From assembly GCA_963978545.1 (NCBI GenBank), contig OZ021733.1:34949424-35013423 (forward strand): a DNA stretch of 64,000 bases. The letters run 5' to 3'. How positions within the stretch are numbered: position 1 is the stretch's first letter; every line of letters starts with the position of its first letter. Below the pieces are notes generated by a model. It did no database searches, had not been told where the DNA came from, and worked only from the letters and a program-made list of their open reading frames with translations. The translations under genes were made by a program, and so were the position numbers. The DNA is from Linyphia triangularis. Lineage: Eukaryota > Arthropoda > Arachnida > Araneae > Linyphiidae. This document shows, in pieces, positions 20,696 to 32,549 of this stretch.

Positions 20696-21624
20696 TAGTG
20701 TCTCGATGTAGGAATGGCTTTTCATGGAAATGTGTCTAGGCGACCAAACTTGTTTCGTATGAATGGCATAAAGCGCCAAATGTTGTAACTTCCGCAGCCC
20801 AGATTTTGTTTCTATCTGTGGTATTGTGGTTCCCTACTTCCCTTACAGAAATAAACTATGTTGTGCCTGTTGATGGCCGTAATGTTTATAATTTGAAGTT
20901 AGCTTAATTTTAGATATTATTTGGGTAGGGAATAGGATAGTTTTTTTTTTTTGTTTTTTTTTTTAAAGATGTCAATGCAATTCATCTTTTTAAATCATCA
21001 ATTTATACTACAGTAGGCAAACAAAATATTTAACTATATTCAAATTAAACAAATAGATATGTCCCAATTAGTTCAAAAAATCTCCATTGGTGTATTAAAA
21101 GAGATGTTTTGTTTCAGAATTCCACTCCCAAGTCTTTATTTTATTACTTTTTCTAAGCAAAGACAGCCAAGTTCCATGAAAACTGATAGATATTTTGTTA
21201 ACACAAACTGAAGTCCTTTAATCGTGCGTTGTTAATTTTGAATCAGTAAACCAAAGTAAAAAGAATTCTAAGCGATGCATTTAGCAAAAAAAAAAAAAAA
21301 AAAAAAAGGGAATGTTTTCAAGAAAAGATCAAAACGTGATATGTTTACATATGAAATCTTTTACACAAACCTAAATCACCTTTATTAAGTTCTAAAATTA
21401 TGCTGTTTGCAGAATATCACAAGAATAAACGCGAGAACTTTTCATGATATAATATAAAATCCATTTGACAGCCATTCCTTTTTAATTTGTCCGAAGTCTA
21501 AGCGCATGCGCGCCGCGATAAACTAGGGTTACACCTTTAATTTCCCCTTTGGCTGCTTGGCTCTCAAAAATTTAGCGCCTAGATACCTTCCCATGAAAAG
21601 CCATTCCTTCATCGAGACACTAGT
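20694..21624. mobile_element. 931-bp TIR element between two direct repeats
   Basis: ACTAGTGTCTCGATGTAGGA at the left is mirrored at the right end (TCCTTCATCGAGACACTAGT, 21605-21624). The inverted repeat continues inward about 50 bp in all, through GGCTTTTCATGG and TCTAGGCG. No transposase ORF is seen. A poly-A tract lies at 21287-21307. Both flanks are copies of the same 285-bp block rather than a short target duplication, so the arrangement may have arisen by tandem duplication of block plus element. Confidence 0.75.
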
Positions 21625-21925
21625 AACACATAGATAAGAAAATTTGTTTAATTTCAGAATCATGTAATTTGCATTTAATAGCAAAGCATTTCCAAAAGAC
21701 TTTTACCTGTTTTTATAAAATCAATGCCCTGAGTTTAAAATCCAAGGGAAGGGTTTATAGGGTCTCCCTCCCCTTTCTTCCCCCAAAACAAGTTCCCTTT
21801 TATATTATAAATTAAACTAAACCTATTATAAATTAAACAACTTGGACATCTCGACACAAAAATAGCTTAAAAATGCTTAGGACAATGCATTTTCTTTGCT
21901 GCAAACGCGCCATCTCGTGACGTAT
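21622..21925. repeat. Repeat block B, copy 3 (direct repeat, right)
   Basis: It matches 20411-20695 with few substitutions, then continues into ACGCGCCATCTCGTGACG, which copy 2 lacks because the TIR element begins there. Copy 3 therefore keeps the native right border of block B. Confidence 0.9.
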
Positions 21926-22622
21926 GGAGATTCTGAGAAGAAAAAATGGATTTAATGCAGCAGATCTTTTGTGCAATTTCATAAATGTAATGTTATGATG
22001 TAGGAATAAGTCATTTTGTAACAGTGGTAGAAGTGGGGGATGCCCAAAAGTTGGTGACAAGTGCCTCTTCCTCCACAATGATAAATTTTATAATTTTCTC
22101 TCTTATATTAAAAATACTAACTAGTAAGGAAATAATTTATACTTCTTAACACTAACATTGAACAAGGGTCCAAAATGTATTGTTATTTTAATAAATATTC
22201 TGCGATTTAGTTTTTATACTCGTAAGTAAGAGCTAAAGTGAACTAATAATTCAAATGTGCATACTTTCATAAAATTAAATTAATAGCGAACTTTAATTTT
22301 TTTTTAAATACTAGCTTTGTCTTTATAAGAAAGAAGAATAGAAATTTACCTTAAAAGCAAGTTCCTTTAAAGCTAAAAGTTGACAGAGCGTAACAGCATT
22401 TGTTAATAAAATTACTTAAATCTTTATACAAAGTAGTATTATACATATTTAAAACAGTATGATATATATCATAAATAGTTTTTTTTTTACATATGAAAAC
22501 TTAAAATCACTTATTCTCAGTGTTATTACTTTAAAGTTTAATGTTTTTTTTCTTTGGTAGTTTTTAGACGAATTGAGTGTTTTTAAAAGTGGGGGGGGAT
22601 AGAATTTTGTAGTTTTAGACAA
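21926..22622. other. Non-genic AT-rich stretch
   Basis: No gene or RNA is recognised. It contains T and G runs (22477-22485 and 22592-22599). Confidence 0.4.
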
Positions 22623-22630
22623 GGGGAAAC

Positions 22631-23504
22631 TAGAGGTTGGCGATATATCGATACGACGATATTTTTATCGATATGTTTTTTAAAATATCGATACAAGTCA
22701 CCGATAAATCGATATTTTTACACATTTTTAGTTATTTGATCGTTTTGTAAGTCCATGTGTTTATTCAATTTTCTTTATTCTCTTTTCCATAACTTCAAAA
22801 CTAAAGTTTGGACTTGACTGAGAGACTGTCAAAATGGCACCCTAACTAAAAAGAAAATATAATGTAATGAATGCTAAGATCATTTATTAGTAGTCCTTAA
22901 CATAGCACCTTTTCTGTTGCCAGCGTGTGCCTGGAATTTGTATCTAATTTTAAATATTAAAAACATCTCTATCGGCAAAATATGAGGTAAACTACTTTTC
23001 CAAATTTCTTCTTTAAAGAAAAAATTTGAATTTATGCATTGACATCCAAATTATTTTACTTATCCCGATTAAAACAATTTTTAAATTTATTCATTAATAC
23101 AATTTTGGCAACAAGAAAAAGTTTCGTCAATGATTGGTTAAATGCTATTTCAGCGCGATTGGCTGACGGCAAGTTAGTTTATTTGTATTTGTATTCCGTA
23201 AAGTCACGTTAGTAAAGTGAACTTTTAGTGGCAGTGACTGCCCCCAAAACTTGATAGAATGTATTGTCATCGAATCTATCTGCCAAGTTTCAACCCGATT
23301 GGATTACGGCAAAAGGGGGTATTTAGGCCTCTGCAGATTAGTCCGCCATCGACAAACATACAAATCCAATCAACCTAATCAAGAAAACTTCGTTTCTGGC
23401 AAAATTGAAAATAACATTAAAATGAAAAAAATCATGTATCGATATTTTTTTCTATGCAACGATTTAGTATCAACATTTATTTTGATCGATATTTCCGACC
23501 TCTA
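22631..23504. mobile_element. hAT-like MITE with TATCGATA subterminal repeats, 874 bp
   Basis: The left end TAGAGGTTGGCGATATATCG and the right end CGATATTTCCGACCTCTA are imperfect inverted repeats. Several ATCGATA/TATCGAT motifs lie near both ends. The flanks GGGGAAAC (22623-22630) and GGAGAGAC (23505-23512) agree at six of eight positions, a decayed 8-bp target duplication. No transposase is present; a segment at about 23255-23390 is GC-richer but has no convincing frame. Confidence 0.65.
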
Positions 23505-23751
23505 GGAGAGACCCAAAGGTATTTCCCTAACTTATTTTCTTGAAAAGTTAGGGGGACTCGATCTAGCACTGTTTTGTAATGATGAGATTACATGGGCTCT
23601 TTTTTTCATGAATTATTATCCAGAAATATTGAAATTTGTTTTCTTCATTTTAGTGCATATCTAAATTTGTTTTCTATTTGCTTTCTTATTAAATTATAAA
23701 AATCTTCTTTTTCATCTTTTAAAATAATATTTTATGACATTGACCTTTAGT

Positions 23752-24367
23752 GCAAAAACAACTACAGCGAATCACGAGAGAATATTTTCTTTCTTTTTAG
23801 AGTTGTGCAATTGTTTTCGTAATAGACAGGTTTTAGAAAAAGCAGAACTTGATTTTTTATTCAAAATGTTAAATCCTAAATTTGTTTTAATTGAAATTGG
23901 AATTTAGTTTTCTTTCTATTTTTTAAGCAAATAATTCACTAAATAAAATATCTACATTCTTGGTACAGTAAAATGATTGAGTGATGTTTTTGGAAATGAA
24001 AAATTATACGAATACTATGGATAGATATAGAGCTCTAATCTATTTTTAAATAAATCTTGCATTTAAAGACTATGGAACAATAGGGTTTTATGAAACAAAA
24101 TTATTAATTAAACTTAAATTATAGTCTACATTTTAAATTTGTTTCTAAAATAAAGGTTTTGTGTTTCAACAACTTATTTCTAAATCTTAAAAATATCGTT
24201 TTGAATAAGTTTATCACCATTACTGATGAATCTAAGAGCAATATTCGAAGTATTATGTAGTAAACAATTACCATTGCATTATACTGTACCTATATATTGA
24301 ATTTAAAAAATATTATTTCTCAATTAAAACATTAAAATTATAATTTGAATGTCCACATAAGTCCCAA
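23752..24367. repeat. Dispersed repeat R1, copy 2, left part
   Basis: Homologous to 1673-2290 in the same orientation. It stops abruptly at 24367, and the continuation of the same repeat resumes at 28891, so the 4.5 kb between is an insertion. Confidence 0.75.
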
Positions 24368-24379
24368 TGAGGAACTTTC

Positions 24380-27300
24380 ACGTTTTTTTATTTTATTTTT
24401 TAAAAAAAGTAGAGAAAAAATCATGAAAATCAATACCATTCTTTCAAAAATCTGAGTTCGGATAGATAATTAAAAAAAAATAATTTAGTTTTTCCCTTTG
24501 CGATTTGGCGGGAAAACACTACTTTTGCGTGTGACGTCACAGAGCAGGACTTTCGGAGAGGCGGTTGTGCTGATTTCGGCTTTGATCAAGGCCTATTCCA
24601 AGGAAAATTTACAAATGTTAAGAAGTTCGATTTAAATCCTTCCTTCTAATACAATCTTTATTAAATGAAACTAAGAAAATAAATGAAAATATCGGGTTAT
24701 CAAGGTGCTTGATAGAGCTAGTTCCCCCCTCCCGTACGGAATTTAAAAAATTTATTTAGTAAAAAAATATAAAATGATTAAAAATATTAGAGGTTTTTAT
24801 TTTTCAAAAGAAGCCATGTAGGATCGACTAGGTGCAAAACTGACTGGGATATATTCATAAAATAGAAGCTAAGGAAGCTTTCAAAACATAATATACTAAG
24901 CTCACATGCATTCAAAAATAAGAATTTCATTCCTATTTTAGACAATGCAATAATTGTTGCTTGTGGTATCATTAATATGCAATATCCTTTAATAGAGAGA
25001 TAAAAATATTTTAAATAATAATTGTGCTTAAATATTACTGAATAATTGTGTTTAAATATTACTGTATGTAGATATAATCATAGACAGGAAAAAATTCCCA
25101 GGTTAAGTGTGTGATAAAACAATTATTCTATTAATGGCAAACGTATTTTACTGGCCTAAAATTACAATAAATTAGAAGTTGATTTTAAAACAGTTAAAAA
25201 AATTAATTTGAATCGGCATTTGAAATAAGATTGAATGGTTCTTCCTATTTGTTTGTTGCAAGCATAAAAGGGCATTTGTTTACTTAAAAAAAAACAAAAA
25301 AGTTATGCAATATATTAGCTTTTTAAAGTAAAATCCAGTCACACTTAAAAAGCTTTAAAAGGAACATAACCATTCATTCATTATATACCTATCATTAAAA
25401 GAAGAAAAATATTTCTTCACCTCGTCAATCTAATAATTCCTTCAACTCGCTACTTACTCGTCTAAACCTCAAAATATCGTATATAACAGTAAAGGAGCAC
25501 AATAATCTTTAATCGTAAAAGAAATAACCTTTTAGCATACTTTTTACTTTAAAGTATTGGCGCTGATAACCAAATCAATGTTTTTAATCTGTAAGAATAA
25601 TACACATTAAAATAATAATTATAATTTAAGATATCCAAATCGAGAAATAATGTACAGAGATTTTGTTTCATGTTTTAACTAGCTGCCGTTATTGGACTAA
25701 AAAAAAGATTTCATGATAATGTGCCAAAACAAACTTTTTAAGAGACCACAATTAATAACTCAAGCCATTATAGTTGTCACTTTGATACATAATTTGAAGT
25801 GTAATATAATAAATAACAATTTTAATGACATAATAAAAATAATTTTTACTGTATTTTATATTTTAAACATTATCCCATTGCAGAGTAAAAAGAACAAATT
25901 CAATGAGAAGCATTAGAATTTTAGAAACTATTTTTATTGTACCACATATTTCTATTTTTAAAATAATCATTAAGGAAGAAGACAATAAGAGACAATTGAA
26001 AATTTGAGTAATTAAATATTAGCTATCACAATTTTTTTATTTAAAAAAAGCTGAACTTCATGTGAAAGCAAAACCAGCAAAAACATTAAACTTAAAAAAA
26101 TTGAAGAAGTCGAGCAATTTTAAACAATTAGATTATAGTACTGACTAACTGGTGAAATTAATTAAACCCAGATTTCCAGTTTTTGAAACTACATTCAAAG
26201 TACTGAAATTTAGGTCAAAAGAGCTGAAATCAGTGTTTCCGCTGCACTGTACCATGTTTAAAAAATTCATTTGTAAACTTATAAACAGATCTCCAATAAA
26301 AGTTTCATTAATCCGTTAAAATCTTTTTGGCATATTTTAATACAAACACTTATGGTTATGACTTTAGGAAGGAAGTAAACAGCACATTTGATACCAGATA
26401 ACTGTTTACAAGGGGAAGGGGGGGGGGGGGGAGAGAAAAAGAGCTTCTTGAAATTTTTACATTTGTCAAAACCCGTTAAATAATTATTTTTACATACAGT
26501 CTTCTTCACAACAGCAGAATAATATGCACATAAACCAAATACTAGTTTTATTAAATAGACTTCTATACATAAGAGGTTACAGACCAGTTTGACTTTTTCA
26601 TATTTTACATAATATGCAGGCAGAAAAGTACATTGAGATAAATAGCACAAAATCAGTATATTGTAAATAAAAGGGTATACAACAACGCAAAAAATATAAC
26701 GGTTATGTAACATGAGACAAGCAAGAGACCCTGCAAGAATATTCAGATATAGGATAGTAACTTGATCCGAAATTCAATATTAAAATATATGTGTGTAACA
26801 TTTCTAACTCAGTGGAGAAGATTTGCAAAAATGTTTACTAACATTGTGGAAACATTAAAAGCCCGATCAAAACTCAGCAATTATACATGAATAACAAAAG
26901 TTAGCAAGATACGATGTAAAAATTAATACAGAAGTTAGGAGAAATGTTATGATTGGACTCGCCAACTGAGTTGAGAGTGCCATATCGTTAATGGCAGCTG
27001 CTTTCCAGTAGTTGATATGTTTTGAACATATAACTCATATTCAAAAATATGAAATGTTAAATCTCTAACGCATAGTGTAGCATATATACTACACAACTTG
27101 GCAGTAAAATTTGAGTAATGATATATTTTATTGCAATTAAATGAATAAAACATACTAAGATTTCTTATACCTAAAAGTATCTGTATACTATTTGAAATAA
27201 ACCCCAGTTACATGACTACTAATAGCATCATAAAGAAAGAAAAATCATGCACTAAAGGATTAATGTAGATTTATGAGTATGTCTGATTGGAAATGGTAAA

Positions 27301-27456
27301 CACTGGCAAAAGGACTATTCATGTGTCCATTGAGAATTCGCCAAGTGAGTGATAAATTACAATTTATACACAAAAGCATTTACTTTCTTATTGTTTTCAA
27401 TATTTTAAAATTTAATACAAACTATTTGTTCAGGATGGCTATTTTCATTTTATTAT
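24380..27456. other. Interior of the 4.5-kb insertion, no readable gene
   Basis: Six-frame reading gives only short AT-biased frames. A run of 14 G lies at 26418-26431. The 144-codon minus-strand frame at 26279-26713 is hydrophobic and low-complexity around the G run and is not convincing as a gene. Confidence 0.4.
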
Positions 27457-27458
27457 TA

Positions 27459-27630
27459 CAGTCAAACACCGTTAACATGAAATCGCTTAATATGAAATCC
27501 TGTTTAACGCAAAATAAAAGCAGATTCCAGTAATTAAAACTTAATGTTAATTTATTCGTTTAAAATAAAATTCAGTTAACATGAACAATTTCAGTGGCCC
27601 CATCGACTTCGCGTTAACTGAGTTTGACAG
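27459..27630. mobile_element. pogo/Tigger-like MITE, 172 bp, TA target duplication
   Basis: The left end CAGTCAAACACCGTTAACAT and the right end, on the other strand, CTGTCAAACTCAGTTAACGC are inverted repeats of about 23 bp. TA flanks both ends (27457-27458 and 27631-27632). Ends of the CAGTCAAAC..GTTAAC type with a TA duplication are typical of the pogo/Tigger branch of Tc1/mariner elements. It is too short to encode a transposase. Confidence 0.8.
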
Positions 27631-27744
27631 TATAAAATTTATAATTTCAATGCAAATTTATTTTTAAACAAAATAATCCATTTTACAATATTCTCGAATG
27701 TTGATTAAAGCTTACCTCAACTGTAGAGTTGTTTACTTAAAAAA

Positions 27745-28121
27745 GCGCCAAGTTAAGGCATTTCACTAGCTTGGTAAAAAATGGCAGTGGACACTGTTCC
27801 GCTAATGGTAAAATAAAGGTATAGATACCTTTATTTTGCCATTAGTGGCTCTTTTCAAACAGTGTGGATTCTATGTTAAGGCGATTAATGACAACAAACA
27901 GTAAGATCAAATGTACAGTCAAGGTGCAGGTGATAAACAAAAACTCAACAATTATACTTAAAAGACAAAAGTTAGCACAATACAAGGTATATACAACCTT
28001 TATTTCGCTACAAGCGGCTGACTTTAAACTATAGTGTGGATTCTAGGTTAAATTATTAATGCTGTAAAGTGACATCAGGCACCATTTTTTACTAGGCTAG
28101 TGAAGTACATTAACTTGGAGC
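27745..28121. mobile_element. Foldback MITE, 377 bp, with nested palindrome
   Basis: The outer arms (GCGCCAAGTTAAGGCATTTC at the left, mirrored by 28077-28121) match over about 43 bp, including TTCACTAGC and TAAAAAATGG. Inside, a second near-perfect palindrome (about 27801-27851, GCTAATGGTAAAATAAAGGT mirrored across TAGA) is followed by a direct repeat of its right half (27825-27885 against about 27985-28060). No ORF. The family is not recognised. Confidence 0.7.
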
Positions 28122-28890
28122 TGGTTTTATGTTACATGTATTACATTGCAATTTAAGGGAAAAATGCACATTGAAGGAAAAATAGTTTGCAGTGTTAATA
28201 AAACAAATGCACTATGGAAGACTAGTGTTTTTGTAACTTTCTAGTTGAGTTGTTTAAAAACAAATGCATAGTTTCCGGAAATTGTTAGGTGTAAAAAGAA
28301 CAATAGTAACTATTGATAAACACATGAAATGTGTTATTTAAAATGCAATCTCTCTTACTAAAGAACATGATAAAATAATCACTTATATTTTCAAACATTT
28401 TAACTGAATATATAGATTTCGGGAACATGTAAAAAAAATTTGATTAGTTTTTTAAGTGTGTGATATTTCGAAAATGTAGTTAAAATTTGTCGTAAGGCCG
28501 TTACCGTTTTCTTTAGTTATTCTGAATAGAAGGAGAATTGTTTAATAGAAATATAACTTAAAAAGGAAATTTATCATATTTGAACAATTTAAAGGCAAAT
28601 ATAAAACAAGGAACACGCGAAAAAAAATCATCGCTCATTTCGAATGCTTACTGATACTGGAGTAAACATTGAACTGCAGGACTATTCTGCCCTATGCGTA
28701 AGCACGTCACGGTTTTTTAATGTGTTTTTGGTCACGTGACTTTTGCTTTGATTTCGGCTAGTTTAAAACTCGATTTTTAATTAATTGAAAGCATAAAAAT
28801 AAAAAATAATTGCACAGCTCAAATATATTCGTTGGATAACACAAGAAAATACCAAAATTATTCATTTTCCTCACATGTGCAAGTTTCTCA

Positions 28891-29085
28891 AAGTTTATTT
28901 ATTTAGATTAAATTATATTCAGAAGGAATATTAATAGTTACTTAAACATTAATTATTCAAGTTAATGTCAAATTTTATTTATAGATATGTATCCAAGTAA
29001 TTAGAAAGGATTTTTAAAGAAAACCCGGTTTGAACAACAACAAAAAACTGGGGTTTTTTTCAACACTTTTCTTCAGTTGACATGC
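28891..29085. repeat. Dispersed repeat R1, copy 2, right part
   Basis: It resumes the R1 alignment lost at 24367 and matches about 2305-2502 (TTATTTATA..TATGT, AGTAATTAGAAA). Confidence 0.7.
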
Positions 29086-29944
29086 TTTTTGAAAATACAA
29101 TATCTCAGTTGTATGTTTCAAGTTTTCAAACTGTCATGAATCTGTGTGTGCATCGTGTTTTAATCTGTTTTCTTGCCTGGTTTTAATATTAGAGAAAAAG
29201 TGAATTATATATGCCATTGCATAATTAAAGCATAACAACTTTTATCATGTTGCCATTCAAACTATGAGAAAAAAAAAATTCCACAAAATAGGCTTATTCA
29301 ATAGCGCAATTATGAAAAATATGAATTAAAATAATTAAAATATTGTGGGTTTTTTTTGGGTTTTTTTTTCGCTTTTGATACATTTTGACGTATTTACAGT
29401 TCAAGCTTTTTCAAATTGATTTTTATGGTTATGATTGTTGTTGTCTAAGGTAATCATCTGTGTTTCATAAGCCTTGACATTTAATTTTATTTATTTTTCA
29501 ATCTTCTTAGTTCTTCGCATTTACGGCATTTGTTAAGTTTCGTTTACAGGTTTCTTTGGCGGTTAATGTTACATTATTGGCAATTATAGTTGTATGGGGT
29601 ACGGATACACTATAGGTTCCGTTGATTTTTACTTTGTTCAAAAATAATTTTTTTATTTTATCCTTCAAATCTCACTTCCTAAATGGATGTAAAGCATTTT
29701 TAAACTGGGTTTGGTTGTTTTTCTCCTAGTTTCGGTCTATTCCTAGTTGACGTGAAAATATCACCCAAGTAAATTGGGAGCCACTTGGTAAGCAATAAAG
29801 TTTTTTTTTTATTTAGCAACACCATTTCTTGTATAGTTATCGCCAGTTTTTAAATTCCTTTCCTAATTGCTTAACTTTTAATTCGATTTTTACGATTACT
29901 AGCACGTTTTCACTCATTGTTTAGTATCAACTAAGGCCAATTTG
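29086..29944. other. Non-genic AT-rich stretch
   Basis: I see no gene, RNA or clear element. Confidence 0.4.
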
Positions 29945-30199
29945 AATAGGGTATTTGACAAATTTTCAAAATATGTTTTAAATAAAAGGTATGCACAAAA
30001 TAAAAGATTTTTTCTTTTTTCAAAATAATACCGCAAAACTCTAAAAATTGCATTTTAAAATGCAAGTAGAAGCCCTGCCCCTAAAACGCTGCTTAAAAAC
30101 CCCTCTGTCTGTGTGACGTCAATCTTGCATACACAACATCGCAATCGCGAGTGAGTTTCTAGCGCGAAGTGTGTTTTTCTTTTGATTTCGTTCCAAGAA

Positions 30200-30307
30200 A
30201 TGTCTCACCGGTATCGGTATTATGCAGTACCCCACTGTACAAGTACTTCAATTCAAACTCCAGAAAAGTTGTCTACACATGTGCCCAGGAAAGCAGACAT
30301 ACCGTAA
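30200..30307 (+). pseudogene. THAP-domain N-terminal relic, first Cys lost
   Basis: ATG at 30200 opens MSHRYRYYAVPHCTSTS, followed by IQTPEKLSTHVPRKADIP and a stop. By position, Tyr8 stands where the first THAP zinc-binding Cys is expected (Y-A-V-P-H-C for C-x4-C), a single TGT-to-TAT change. The stop is created where ACCGTAAAATGGGGTGAA, which looks like the start of another repeat, cuts into the frame at about 30301. The product would have been the DNA-binding end of a transposase. Confidence 0.65.
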
Positions 30308-31450
30308 AATGGGGTGAATAGTAACAGCGGGGTGAATCGGAACGAAACTTCATGAAATTACAAAGAAATTATTATTTTACACAAATAAAGCAGTTTTATT
30401 AATTATATATATATTTCATTTGGTTAACATGTTTTTAATCTTGGAACATGTTTTGTGGATTTTTCAACACTGCCCTTTTTTAAAAAAAAAAATTCTGAAA
30501 CAGCGTGCATACAATCCAATGAGTTTTAACCTCTCCAAAACTTATCCCATAATTAATAACATGTACCAGTTATAGACTTAACTAATAAATTTTTAGATAA
30601 GTATAAACATCCACAACAGCATGCCATGCTTAATTCAACTTGATTTTAAAAACTTTTTATTTTACGAATTTTTATGTTTTGCCTCGTCTCGATTTTGAGA
30701 TTTGCGGGGTGAATCGGAACACTTGAAAAGTGATATTAAAAAGCTGTTTTTGCAAGGTTATTCCCTACAAAATTCAACAATTGAAGTATAGTCTAATTAC
30801 TCCCTTCAAGACAGTAATCAAGATTGCAGGCTTGAATAAATGTTAGATGAGGAGCCTAGTTTCTGCATGGTAGAAAACCCGATTGTTCCAGTGGTTTTTT
30901 CTCTAAATGACTTCGTTATCTTTAAGTTATATGGAAAAATGTATGAAGACTCTATGTGAGCAAAGTTTTACACCCACAAGATTATTGCTATATAAGTGTG
31001 TTTTATAAAAAGCGCTTATGAACGAAGAGATTTTCTGAAACAAATGAGGATGCTTTTCTCCTTTCTCAAGATATTTTAAAGAATTTGCAGTCATACGACA
31101 CGCAAACATAAAGTAGATTAAAAAGTATTTTTAATTTTAACGACTATTTGGATGAGTTATAGGAGAGTTATATAAGAGTTGATACGCCTTCAAACATATG
31201 ATTTGTTTCGACAATAATTAACAAACACAAATTTTATCCGGTATATTAAATGATTTTTTTATGATAATTTTGTGTTCCTATTCACCACAATGCATTATTA
31301 TTTGTTTTTTGCCACCCTGTAAACATTTAAATAAGATCAGACATAAATTGTAACGAGTGTTCCGATTCACCCCTTTCTGCGGGGTGAATCGGAACAACAC
31401 GAAAAAAATCAAAATCAATGTAAGTCACGTTTTTCCCAACATTTTTGGGC
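30301..31450. repeat. GGGGTGAATCGGAAC repeat region
   Basis: ACCGTAAAATGGGGTGAA begins the stretch. GGGGTGAATCGGAAC recurs at about 30329, 30706 and 31381, and its reverse complement (GTTCCGATTCACCCC) occurs at about 31359 and, imperfectly, near 31273. This repetition suggests an insertion interrupting the THAP gene, but no clean terminal inverted repeat could be matched. Confidence 0.45.
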
Positions 31451-32549
31451 TTGAACATTATAGAAGAAGGTAAGACCCACGTTCCTAAATCAAAAATATG
31501 TTTGTTAACTATATTATTACACTCTATTTTTACTTTGAAAGTTGAAAATTGTTCCTTTTCACTCCGTTTTAACAGTACTCAGCAAATTATATTAATTGCT
31601 ATTTTTTTATATTTTTTTTATCCTAATGTTTTTATGATTATTATAACTGTAAAAGGAGTTGCTGTTGCTTTTCTAATTATAAGAACTGTGACAATTGTTG
31701 ATACTTACACAAATATTTTAACATTTCTAAACTCCTCAGAATAAAATTCTGAGCTTGACTTGAAAAAGAACCCCACCAACAAAACATCTATTTTGGGTAA
31801 ATTTGAAATGTGTACCTTTACAAAACCGTCTTCCAATGTTCCAATAACACTTCTTTAAATAAATATTTCCTAAAAGTGACCTTCAATAGTCATAATTTAT
31901 CATATAGTAGGAAAAGAGATGAACCAAGCTTTAAAATAAACGTATGAAGCTGTTTGCTTACAAATGTGGTCAACATTGACGTCACACTCTGGGAGGAGCT
32001 TATCCGAGCGTTTCTGATCACGTGACAAGGCGCCCAGAAAAGCAATTTTTAAAATTTGATTTATATAAATTTGAGCAATTATTTCGAGTTAAAACTGCTT
32101 GCATTATTATTTCGTTAAATACTATAAATATGCCGCATTTGATAATTATTTGTTGATGGTGTCAAATACCCTATTAGGCGCCATCTTGTAGATTTCAAAC
32201 CAGTCGTCATGTATAATTGTCGATGTTTTGGCCTTAGCACCGACTTTTCAAAATTACGTTACTAGGAATTTACCGTTGTTTCTTTTTTTTTTTTTGCTCT
32301 AAATAAAGTCAGAAGAGATGCTCTTGTAGAAAAATAATCTAATGAGTTTGTTACTTTATAACTTTTGGTTATATCAGTTATTTTTTACTGTTCAATTAAA
32401 ATGGATTGTTTTGTAGTCATCAAACTAGATAACTCTTTTTTCACTTGCATGTTTTATAAGACTTCCTTTATGATGTATTAGGGAAGGTTATAACAATTCA
32501 AGTTTTACGAATGGGAAACATTATATACTTTTTGTCTCAGTTCGTAAAA

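Larger units (their letters stand above)
24368..28890. mobile_element. 4.5-kb insertion splitting repeat R1
   Basis: The ends TGAGGAACTTTCACGT and, as its mirror, GTGCAAGTTTCTCA form a 14-bp inverted repeat with two mismatches. Subterminal GTGACGTCAC (about 24530) and CACGTCACG (about 28704) appear at both sides. The interior is AT-rich with no transposase that I can read, and it contains younger insertions (27459-27630 and 27745-28121). The boundaries are set by where homology to the intact R1 copy at 1.7-2.5 kb is lost and regained. The target duplication is at most 2-3 bp. Confidence 0.6.
29949..32171. mobile_element. TIR element with THAP relic, 2.2 kb
   Basis: GGGTATTTGACA (29949-29960) and TGTCAAATACCC (32160-32171) are perfect inverted repeats, flanked by TA on both sides; the wider match AATAGGGTATTTGACA covers 16 bp. 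Both ends also carry TGACGTCA-type motifs (about 30115 and 31979). A THAP N-terminus lies at 30200 on the plus strand, so the element probably derives from a THAP-transposase family. A third copy of the terminus, CAAATACCC then TA, occurs at 32764-32774 and suggests a second, overlapping or tandem copy. Confidence 0.65.

Noticed and set aside
26279..26713. 144-codon minus-strand ORF as a membrane protein gene
   Set aside because: It crosses a 14-G run and AT-biased low-complexity sequence; the hydrophobicity comes from T-rich codons.
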